From: CAIWHR01 sp963709525
GTDB lineage: Bacteria; Pseudomonadota; Gammaproteobacteria; Burkholderiales; Casimicrobiaceae
NCBI GenBank assembly: GCA_963709525.1
Contig: CAVPXB010000010.1
Location: 124,001-188,000 of the forward strand
DNA: 64,000 nt
Reading direction: 5' to 3'
Position 1 is the stretch's first letter, and every line of letters begins with the position of its first letter. The notes beneath the pieces are model-generated. The model worked only from the letters and a program-made list of their open reading frames with translations. It ran no database searches and was not told the DNA's origin. Made by a program: the position numbers and the translations under genes. Positions 8,872 to 15,927 of this stretch are shown here, piece by piece.

Positions 8872-11790
8872 CTACTGGCACGCTTCACATGTCGGATCGT
8901 CGATGGCGCAGTACTTTGGCGCGCTGGCCTCGGTCGCGGCGGTACCCGCGGCCGCCATGCCGCCATTCGCCGGCACGGCGTTGAGCTCTCCACCTTGGCC
9001 CGTGGACTTCTCGGCGCCGGTTGCGGCGAGCGTGCGCAGGTAGTAGGTGGTCTTCAGGCCGCGCGTCCACGCGAGCTTGTAGGTCTCGTCGAGCTTCTTG
9101 CCGGAGGCGCCGGCCATGTAGATGTTGAGGCTCTGCGCCTGGTCGATCCATTTCTGCCGTCGCGATCCCGCCTCGACGATCCACCTGGGCTCGACCTCGA
9201 AGGCCGTCGCGTAGAGGTTGCGCAGGTCGGCCGGCACCCGGTCGATGCGGGCGAGCGAGCCGTCGAAATACTTGAGGTCCGCCACCATGACCTCGTCCCA
9301 GAGGTTGCGCTTCTTGAGTTCGGCGACGAGATGCTCGTTGACGACGGTGAACTCTCCGGAGAGGTTCGACTTGACGTACAGGTTCTGGTATTCCGGCTCG
9401 ATGGATGCCGCGACGCCGATGATGTTGGAAATCGTGGCGGTGGGCGCGATGGCAACGCAATTCGAATTGCGCATGCCGAACTCGCGAATGCGTTCGCGCA
9501 AAGGCGCCCAGTCCATCGCCGACGACGCGTCGTAATCGATGTAGCCGCCGCGCTCGTCGCGCAGCAGTTGCAGCGAATCCTGCGGCAGGATGCCTCGATC
9601 CCAGAGGCTGCCCTTGTACGACGCGTAGCGGCCGCGTTCCTCGGCCAGCTCGGTCGAGGCCCAGTAGGCGTAGTAGCAGACCGCCTCCATCGAGCGGTCG
9701 GCGAACTGCATCGCGGGCTCGGACGCGTACGGCGAGCGCAACAGGTGCAGGCAGTCCTGGAAGCCCATGATGCCCAGCCCCACCGGCCGGTGCTTGAGGT
9801 TGGAGTTGCGCGCCTTGGCGACGGCGTAGTAGTTGATGTCGATCACGTTGTCCAGCATGCGCATCGCCGTGCGGATGGTGCGCTGCAGCTTGGCCTGATC
9901 GAGCGCGTAGCCGTCGGCGGTGGGCACCATGTGGTTCAGCAGGTTGACCGAGCCCAGGTTGCAGACGGCGATCTCGGTCTCGCCGGTGTTGAGCGTGATC
10001 TCGGTGCACAGGTTGGAGCTGTGGACGGTGCCGAGGTGCTGCTGCGGCGAGCGAACGTTGCAGGCGTCCTTGAACGTGATCCACGGATGCCCGGTCTCGA
10101 ACAGCATCGAAAGCATCTTGCGCCACAGCTGAAGGGCGGGGATCTTCTTGTGCAGCTTGAGTTCGCCGCGCGCGGCACGTTCCTCGTGGCGGGTGTAGGA
10201 CTCCTCGAACGCGCGACCCCACTTGTCGTGCAGGTCGGGCACGTCGGACGGCGAGAACAGCGTCCAGTCGCCGCCTTCCATCACCCGCTTCATGAACAGG
10301 TCCGGAATCCAGTTCGCCGTGTTCATGTCGTGCGTGCGCCGGCGATCGTCCCCGGTGTTTTTCCGCAGCTCGAGAAACTCCTCGATGTCGAGGTGCCAGG
10401 TCTCGAGGTAGGCGCACACCGCGCCTTTGCGCTTGCCGCCCTGGTTGACCGCGACCGCGGTGTCGTTGACGACCTTGAGGAAGGGCACGACGCCCTGGCT
10501 CTTGCCGTTGGTGCCCTTGATGTGGGCGCCCATCGCGCGCACGTTGGTCCAGTCGTTGCCGAGGCCGCCGGCGAACTTGGACAGCAACGCGTTTTCCTTG
10601 ATCGCCTCGTAGATGCCGTCGAGGTCGTCGGCAACGGTGGTGAGGTAGCACGACGACAGCTGCGAGCGCTGCGTGCCCGAATTGAACAGCGTCGGCGTCG
10701 AGCTCATGAAATCGAAAGTCGACAGCACGTCGTAGAACTCGACCGCGCGTGCTTCGCGGTCGACCTCGTTCAGCGCGAGGCCCATCGCGACGCGCATGAA
10801 AAAGCACTGCGGCAACTCGAAACGGCGGCCCGCGTTGGCGTGCGTCGCGTACTGGTCGACGAGGAAGTACCGGTCGTAGAGCGTCTGCAGGCCGAGGTAG
10901 CCGAACTGCAGGTCGCGCTCGGGCTTCAACGCGGCGCCCAGCTGGTTCATGTCGTACTGCAGCAGCGCCTCGTTCAGGAGGCCGATCTTGACGCCGTGCC
11001 TGACGAAACGGGGGAAGTACTCGGCGTACCGGGTGCCCATGTCGACCTGCGTCGCGTCCTCGCCCAGCGCCTCGTGCCGGATCGAATCGAGCAGCAGGCG
11101 CGCGGCGACCAGGCTGTAGGCGGGATCCTTCTCGATCAGCGTGCGCGCCGCCAGCACCACGCCCTTGCGCACTTCGTCCATCGGCACGCCGTCGTACAGA
11201 TCCTTGAGCGTGGACTTGAGGATGCGCTCGGCGTCGACGTCCGCAAGGCCGGCGCAGGACTCGGCGATGACGATGCGCAGCCGCGCCATGTCGAGCGGGC
11301 GCGAGACGCCGTCGTCCAGCACGGTGATCGTCGTCGCCTCGGGTCGCGGACTTTTCTGCGCCTTGTCGTGCGCGCGCTCCTGCGAGCGCCGCTCGCGATA
11401 CAGCACGTAGGCGCGTGCCACTTCGTGCTCGCCGCCGCGCATCAGCACCAGTTCGACCTGGTCCTGGATTTCCTCGATATGGATCGCGCCGCCCTCGGGC
11501 TTGCGCTTCATCAGGGCGGCTACGACGGCGTCGGTGAGTTTGGTGACTTCGTCGCGAATGCGGGCGGACGCGGCGCCCTGACCGCCATTGATGGCAAGGA
11601 AGGCCTTGGTCATCGCGATCGTGATCTTGTCGGGTTCGAAGCCGACCACCGACCCGTTGCGGCGAATGACCTTGTATTGGGCCAGGCGCGGGTCGCTGCT
11701 GCCCGGCATCAGGGCGCCATCAGCCGTCGGCGCGTGGATGTCATGGGGCGTGGCGGGCGAGGCAGCGGCGGCGGCGCTCGAAAGTTGCAT
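8872..11790 (-). CDS. nrdA: Class Ia ribonucleotide reductase, alpha subunit with two ATP-cones
   Basis: Catalytic large subunit (972 residues) converting NDPs to dNDPs. The N-terminus carries two ATP-cone modules: one around residues 45-140 (starting YKVIRRNGSVVGFEPDKI) and a second starting near VLDDGVSRPLDMARLR. The catalytic core shows SSCYL (first redox Cys), NLCTEI with the thiyl-radical Cys and adjacent Asn/Glu, and CNLGSVNL. The C-terminal tail ends CEACQ, the shuttle cysteine pair. The ATG at 11790 has AGGAG upstream; a TTG seven codons earlier is less likely. Duplicated ATP-cones are known in Pseudomonas-type NrdA and bring dATP-dependent inhibition by oligomerisation; that behaviour is inferred here. 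Confidence 0.95.
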   Translation of the reverse strand: MQLSSAAAAASPATPHDIHAPTADGALMPGSSDPRLAQYKVIRRNGSVVGFEPDKITIAMTKAFLAINGGQGAASARIRDEVTKLTDAVVAALMKRKPEGGAIHIEEIQDQVELVLMRGGEHEVARAYVLYRERRSQERAHDKAQKSPRPEATTITVLDDGVSRPLDMARLRIVIAESCAGLADVDAERILKSTLKDLYDGVPMDEVRKGVVLAARTLIEKDPAYSLVAARLLLDSIRHEALGEDATQVDMGTRYAEYFPRFVRHGVKIGLLNEALLQYDMNQLGAALKPERDLQFGYLGLQTLYDRYFLVDQYATHANAGRRFELPQCFFMRVAMGLALNEVDREARAVEFYDVLSTFDFMSSTPTLFNSGTQRSQLSSCYLTTVADDLDGIYEAIKENALLSKFAGGLGNDWTNVRAMGAHIKGTNGKSQGVVPFLKVVNDTAVAVNQGGKRKGAVCAYLETWHLDIEEFLELRKNTGDDRRRTHDMNTANWIPDLFMKRVMEGGDWTLFSPSDVPDLHDKWGRAFEESYTRHEERAARGELKLHKKIPALQLWRKMLSMLFETGHPWITFKDACNVRSPQQHLGTVHSSNLCTEITLNTGETEIAVCNLGSVNLLNHMVPTADGYALDQAKLQRTIRTAMRMLDNVIDINYYAVAKARNSNLKHRPVGLGIMGFQDCLHLLRSPYASEPAMQFADRSMEAVCYYAYWASTELAEERGRYASYKGSLWDRGILPQDSLQLLRDERGGYIDYDASSAMDWAPLRERIREFGMRNSNCVAIAPTATISNIIGVAASIEPEYQNLYVKSNLSGEFTVVNEHLVAELKKRNLWDEVMVADLKYFDGSLARIDRVPADLRNLYATAFEVEPRWIVEAGSRRQKWIDQAQSLNIYMAGASGKKLDETYKLAWTRGLKTTYYLRTLAATGAEKSTGQGGELNAVPANGGMAAAGTAATEASAPKYCAIDDPTCEACQ

Positions 11791-11996
11791 GGGTGGCTCT
11801 CCTGTCCTCAAGTCTTGTAGTTATGAACGCTGTTCGCGCGTTCAGCATCGGCAGCGGGCAGCGCCAGGACACGTGGCAGCGGCGCGTTGCCGTGGTGACG
11901 CGGGTGGAGAATTCGCGGGCACTTTCACCCCACGACCAACGGCTCGATCGTGTCGGCGCCCGCGAGATCGCTCGACTTCGTGCTCGGCTGCGAAAT

Positions 11997-12043
11997 CTAC
12001 TACATCTTGTGTCGTTGCGGGTATCGGCCACCAAGAATAGTGG
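11997..12043 (-). promoter_or_regulatory. Candidate pair of NrdR boxes
   Basis: Two 16-bp imperfect palindromes resemble the NrdR consensus ACACWATATATWGTGT. Box 1 at 11997-12012 (CTACTACATCTTGTGT) matches 12 of 16 positions. Box 2 at 12028-12043 (CCACCAAGAATAGTGG) is weaker, about 9 of 16. They are 15 bp apart, so their starts differ by 31 bp, the in-phase spacing usual for paired NrdR sites. Location about 205-250 bp upstream of nrdA fits repression of the nrd cluster. The match is by eye. Confidence 0.5.
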
Positions 12044-12156
12044 CCCGTGGGCGCGATGGCAAGCCCTTTTTGACGCGACGGCGGAGGCTCGCAAAACGGC
12101 AATCAAAACAGGTGCCTGCACGAGGCCGCTGGCATGACGCACGGACGGTCCACCGG

Positions 12157-12176
12157 CTATCCACCGGCTATCCACA
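12157..12176. promoter_or_regulatory. Tandem DnaA-box-like repeats
   Basis: CTATCCACC (12157-12165) is followed by CTATCCACA (12168-12176) with an exact 11-bp period, and a degenerate third copy (GTCCACC) precedes them. The second differs from the DnaA box TTATCCACA at one base. DnaA is known to bind the nrdAB promoter in E. coli, which makes this location suggestive, but two or three weak boxes are not proof. Confidence 0.4.
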
Positions 12177-12296
12177 GGCTTTCCCACCGCGGCGCAGCCG
12201 ACGAACGGTTGCGCTGACGGAGCCGGCCATGCAGACTTTGCACCCAGCGGCCCGGTCGGCAGGGTCGCTGGCGAAGCGTGCAACCGTGGAGGTCCG

Positions 12297-13118
12297 ATGT
12301 TGCGTTTTTCCGCGAATCTATCGTTCCTGTTCACCGAGGTTCCATTTCTCGATCGCTTCGCCGAGGCTGCGCAGGCGGGCTTCCGTGGCGTCGAGTGCAC
12401 GTTTCCCTACGAGGCGCAGGCGAAGGAGATCGCTGAGCAGCTGCAGGAGCACAAACTCCAGCAGGTCGTGTTCAACGCGCCGCCGGGCGAATGGGCGGCG
12501 GGCGATCGCGGCACGGCGTCGCTGCCGGGACGCGAGCACGAGTTCCAGGCGAGCTTCGTCACCGCTTTGCGCTACGCCCAGGCATTGCGATGCCGCCGTA
12601 TCCACGTGATGGCGGGTGTGGTGCCTGCGGAGGCCGACGCCGAACGCCGCGCGCGCCAGCAGGCGACGTACATTCGAAATCTGCGCTTTGCCTGCGCCGA
12701 GGCCGCTGCGCAGGGCGTGACGGTGCTGATCGAGCCGATCAACCCCCGCGACATGCCGAACTACCTGCTCTCCCGGCAGGCCGACGCCCACGCGATTCGC
12801 GAAGCGGTCGGGGCCCCCAATCTCCAGGTGCAGATGGATCTCTATCACGCGCAAGTCGTCGAGGGTGATCTTAGCGAGAAGATCCGGCGCTGGCTGCCGC
12901 ACGTCGGCCACATCCAGATCGCGGGGGTGCCGGGACGGCACGAGCCCGATTCCGGCGAGGTCAACTATGGCTGGATCTTCCGCCTTCTCGACGAGCTGAA
13001 GTACGCCGGCTGGATCGGCTGCGAGTACCGGCCCGCGCAGGACACCGCGGCGGGGCTCGCCTGGCTCTACAAGCTGCTCGACCGCCGCCGCCACGGCGTG
13101 CCTGGCGACGACGATTGA
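12297..13118 (+). CDS. hyi: Hydroxypyruvate isomerase / 2-oxo-tetronate isomerase family (Hyi/OtnI)
   Basis: A 273-residue TIM-barrel sugar isomerase of the xylose-isomerase-like superfamily. N-terminal MLRFSANLSFLFTEVPFLDR and RGVECTFPYE are typical of Hyi. The metal and catalytic glutamates lie in VLIEPIN and GCEYRP, and GEVNYGWIF is also conserved. A GGAGG precedes the ATG. Classical Hyi interconverts hydroxypyruvate and tartronate semialdehyde; the related OtnI acts on 2-oxo-tetronates with OtnC and OtnK. Neither glyoxylate carboligase nor OtnC/OtnK is in the window, so the exact substrate is open. The convergent SDR downstream may act on a related sugar acid. Confidence 0.85.
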   Translation: MLRFSANLSFLFTEVPFLDRFAEAAQAGFRGVECTFPYEAQAKEIAEQLQEHKLQQVVFNAPPGEWAAGDRGTASLPGREHEFQASFVTALRYAQALRCRRIHVMAGVVPAEADAERRARQQATYIRNLRFACAEAAAQGVTVLIEPINPRDMPNYLLSRQADAHAIREAVGAPNLQVQMDLYHAQVVEGDLSEKIRRWLPHVGHIQIAGVPGRHEPDSGEVNYGWIFRLLDELKYAGWIGCEYRPAQDTAAGLAWLYKLLDRRRHGVPGDDD

Positions 13119-13174
13119 CGCCGACGGCCCGCGGCTTGGTACACCGATTCGTATCGGCGAAACGGGGTACCTGG

Positions 13175-13945
13175 TTACAGCGCGACGCTCATCCCGCCGT
13201 CCATGGTGACGAGCTGGCCGGTCATGTAATCGGCGGCGCGCGAAGCCAGGAACACCGCGAGTCCGGCGATCTCGTTCGGCTGGCCCCAGCGGCCGGCGGG
13301 CGTGCGTTTGCACACCCAGCCATTGAACTCGGAGTTGTCGATCAGCGCGCGGTTCATCTCCGTGGCGAAGTACCCCGGCGCAATGGCGTTGACCTGGATG
13401 TTGTGCGGTGCGAGTTCGACCGCCATGCCGCGCGTCAACTGCCGCACGCCGCCCTTTGCCGCCGTGTAGGGAACCACGGTGGGCCGCGCCAGGTCGCTCA
13501 TCAGCGACGCGATATGGATGATCTTGCCGCTCTTGCGCGCGATCATTCCGGGCAACACTGCCTGCGACACCAGGAAGGGTGCCGTGAGGTTGGTGGCGAT
13601 GATCTCGTCCCACTCGGCCTGCGGAAATTCGACCAGCGGGTGCCGCCGCTGGATGCCGGCGTTGTTGACCAGGATGTCCACGCGGCCGTGCATGGCCTCG
13701 ATCGCCGCGACTGCCGCGCGCGACGCCGCGCCGTCGGTGACGTCGAATACCGTCGATGACGCGGCAAGTCCGGCCGCGGTGAGTTTCAGGACGGCCGCAT
13801 CCAGCGCCTCGGGCTTGCGGCCGTTCAGAACCACCGTGGCGCCAGCCTCGGCCAGGCCCTGCGCAATCGCAAAGCCCAGGCCGCGATAGGCACCGGTGAC
13901 CAGCGCGATCTTGCCGGTGAGCGAAAAGGAGTCGGTGATGGACAT
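13175..13945 (-). CDS. SDR oxidoreductase, gluconate 5-dehydrogenase-like
   Basis: A 256-residue classical short-chain dehydrogenase. The cofactor motif TGAYRGLG is near the N-terminus. NNAGIQRRHP is characteristic of the gluconate 5-dehydrogenase (IdnO) group, and the catalytic Ser, Tyr and Lys are in SLMSDLARPTVVPYTAAK. The C-terminus ends in the usual GQLVTMDGG. The start at 13945 follows GGGGAG; the frame extends further upstream without a ribosome binding site. It should interconvert a sugar acid and its keto form with NAD(P). It lies convergent to hyi and downstream of the nhaR-like gene. Substrate assignment is by family resemblance only. Confidence 0.82.
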   Translation of the reverse strand: MSITDSFSLTGKIALVTGAYRGLGFAIAQGLAEAGATVVLNGRKPEALDAAVLKLTAAGLAASSTVFDVTDGAASRAAVAAIEAMHGRVDILVNNAGIQRRHPLVEFPQAEWDEIIATNLTAPFLVSQAVLPGMIARKSGKIIHIASLMSDLARPTVVPYTAAKGGVRQLTRGMAVELAPHNIQVNAIAPGYFATEMNRALIDNSEFNGWVCKRTPAGRWGQPNEIAGLAVFLASRAADYMTGQLVTMDGGMSVAL

Positions 13946-14059
13946 GGGACTCTCCCCGTCGGATGAAAGTTGGATTCGGAATGATAACCGACGTGCATTT
14001 TGCGGCATGGAGCGCAGCGACAGTACCTTGAACTGGAGCCTGTTCGCACTAATCTAATC

Positions 14060-14944
14060 TTAGGTATGCGCACTCAGCAGGCGCTGCACGAGCGGATGCG
14101 CCACCTTGCGCTCAGTGCAGATCAGGAAGAACTCTTCCTCAACCCCGGCGCAGGGGCCGAGCCGCCTCAGCTTGTGTCGAAGCGTCAGATCCCGATCGGA
14201 CCAGACAGGCGCCGGGAACACGCCCATACCCGCGGCGCCGAACGTGGCAAGCAACGCGCTATCCTCAAACTCGCCGACGATGTGCGGCTGGATGTTCTCG
14301 CGCTCGAACCACCGGTCGAGTCGCATGCGGACCGCCGCGTGGCGCGTCGGTAACAGGACCGGCGTCCGCGACAGCGACTGCGGGAAGTCACGCTTGGCGG
14401 CCAGGTGCAGCGAAGCGGGGGCATACCAGGCGAGCGCCGAGACGCCGAGTGCGTGGGTGTAGACCCTGAGATTCGGGTTTGGAGGCGCCGCCTGATCCGC
14501 GAACACGACGTCGAGGCGGTGCAGCGCGAGATCGCCAAGCAGATCATCGAATTCGTCTTCGTTGCAGAGCAGGTGCAAGTTGTCAACTTGCATGACCGGC
14601 TGGAGCAACTGATTCACGACCAGCTTGGGAACGCCATCCGAGATGCCGACCGCGAAACGCACCCGGGGCGATCGCGTGGCGTCACGCAAGACGTTTGGAA
14701 GCTGTTCGCCAAGGGCGAAAATCTGGTCGGCCTGGCGCAACACGGCATCGCCGGCCGCCGTGAGAACCAAGCGCCGGCCCGCTGGCTCCAGCAATTCATG
14801 ACCGAGGTCGCGCTCGAGTTCGCGCACCTGGGCGCTGACGGTCTGTACCGCAATGTCCAGCCGCTTCGCCGCGCGAGCGATACCCCCTTCTTTCGCCACG
14901 AGCCAGAAGTAGTACAGGTGGCGGTAGCTGAACGTCATTCTCAT
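14060..14944 (-). CDS. nhaR: LysR-family transcriptional activator, NhaR type
   Basis: A 294-residue regulator. The N-terminal winged helix-turn-helix (FSYRHLYYFWLVAKEGGIARAA...) closely follows E. coli NhaR, which shares the HLYYFW motif. The effector domain follows with TFGAAGMGVFPAP. The start is ATG 14944 or ATG 14938, two codons later; neither has a strong ribosome binding site. NhaR activates the Na+/H+ antiporter gene nhaA in E. coli; no nhaA is in the window. The divergent neighbours are a universal stress protein and a cation pump, which would fit an ion-stress role, but this is inference. Confidence 0.85.
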   Translation of the reverse strand: MRMTFSYRHLYYFWLVAKEGGIARAAKRLDIAVQTVSAQVRELERDLGHELLEPAGRRLVLTAAGDAVLRQADQIFALGEQLPNVLRDATRSPRVRFAVGISDGVPKLVVNQLLQPVMQVDNLHLLCNEDEFDDLLGDLALHRLDVVFADQAAPPNPNLRVYTHALGVSALAWYAPASLHLAAKRDFPQSLSRTPVLLPTRHAAVRMRLDRWFERENIQPHIVGEFEDSALLATFGAAGMGVFPAPVWSDRDLTLRHKLRRLGPCAGVEEEFFLICTERKVAHPLVQRLLSAHT

Positions 14945-14974
14945 GGTTCGTCTTTTCGGAAGTAATCGTCCACA

Positions 14975-14987
14975 AAAAGATCCTTTT
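14975..14987. promoter_or_regulatory. AT-rich inverted repeat between nhaR and usp
   Basis: AAAAG-ATC-CTTTT forms a short inverted repeat in the 235-bp divergent region, in a locally AT-rich patch about 30 bp upstream of the regulator start. It is a possible binding site for the LysR regulator, though LysR sites more often follow T-N11-A. Weak evidence. Confidence 0.3.
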
Positions 14988-15179
14988 CTTGAACAGAAGT
15001 ATGGCCTATCTTGGCTAGACCCGCCATGGGGATGGAGGCGCTCCGTGGAGGTCGTCAACAGGCACGCGGGGAGCGTGCAATGCTCAGTCAAGCAGCAAGC
15101 TGTGTGGCGTCGAACGGAAGACCATCGCGACGAGCAGACGTGTGTTTTGCCGGGCAGCCATTACCCATGGAGGTCGATG

Positions 15180-15785
15180 ATGTTCAAGAAGATTCTCGTG
15201 GCATTCGATGGGAGTGAAGCAGCGCGGCGGGGCCTCACGACGGCCCTCGCGCTCGCCTCCGACCAGCAGGCGACGCTTTTCGTGCTGAATGTCGTTGACG
15301 GCATGCCCACACGCTGGTGCGCTTATGTCGACGAGCAATTTCGGCCGGCGCGGGTCGAGGCGCTATTGCAGGGTTTGCGCGCGTCTGGCCAAAAGCTGCT
15401 GGACGAGGCGCAAGCGGTTGCCGCCCGGCATGGGCAGGCGACGAAGGCTCTGCTGATCGACGCACGCGGACGATCGGTGGCCGATGTGATTTTGGCGCAG
15501 ACGCGAGAAATCGGCGCTGGAATCGTGGTGCTTGGCACCCATGGCCGGGAAGGGATGTCCCGACTTGTTGTGGGCAGCGCCGCCGAAAGCGTGTTGCGCC
15601 ACTCTGATGTGCCGGTCCTGCTCGTCCGTGCACCGGAAGGCGACGCAAAAAGCAGGAGCGAACCTCAGGTCAATGCGGACGGGCTTGGCCGGAGGCAGAA
15701 ACAATCAATCCGGTCGCGGAGCGCATCGACGCGACCGGTTCGTCATGAGTACCGCCCGCAAACGGTCGCTGATCCGCGTGATTGA
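15180..15785 (+). CDS. Universal stress protein (UspA family) with C-terminal tail
   Basis: Cytoplasmic UspA-fold protein. It starts MFKKILVAFDGSEAARRG and holds the ATP-binding pattern G-x2-G-x9-GS in GTHGREGMSRLVVGSAAE, followed by SDVPVLLVR. Two in-frame ATGs occur at 15177 and 15180; the second is best spaced from GGAGG. The Usp domain ends near residue 145, and about 55 further residues, polar and arginine-rich, continue to the stop at 15785. Family members are usually near 150 residues, so the tail is unusual and may be non-conserved. It precedes the second cation ATPase on the same strand. Confidence 0.85.
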   Translation: MFKKILVAFDGSEAARRGLTTALALASDQQATLFVLNVVDGMPTRWCAYVDEQFRPARVEALLQGLRASGQKLLDEAQAVAARHGQATKALLIDARGRSVADVILAQTREIGAGIVVLGTHGREGMSRLVVGSAAESVLRHSDVPVLLVRAPEGDAKSRSEPQVNADGLGRRQKQSIRSRSASTRPVRHEYRPQTVADPRD

Positions 15786-15927
15786 AGACGCGACCTGCTT
15801 CAAGGTCCTCGAAGTCGCCCAGGTTCCGGTGAGAATCGTGGCGGAGGATTCTGTGTAGCTGGTAGAGTGGGTGGGCTTGTCGACGGGCGCCGCGATGCGG
15901 CCCGTCGATCACTTGGGAAGGTCGCAG

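Larger units (their letters stand above)
11791..12296. other. Intergenic regulatory region between nrdA and hyi
   Basis: The only gene-free stretch longer than 300 bp in the window. It separates divergent nrdA (minus) and hyi (plus). It contains a pair of NrdR-box-like palindromes, tandem DnaA-box-like repeats, and the GGAGG ribosome binding site of hyi at its right end. No convincing protein frame or structural RNA was found in it. Confidence 0.7.

Noticed and set aside
8167..11820. 1217-residue open frame opposite nrdA
   Set aside because: It is antisense to nrdA. Composition is Arg/Val/His-rich with no recognisable motif, as expected for the opposite strand of GC-rich codons.
12157..12176. 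Chromosomal replication origin
   Set aside because: Only two or three weak DnaA-like boxes, no AT-rich unwinding element, and no dnaA or gidA nearby.
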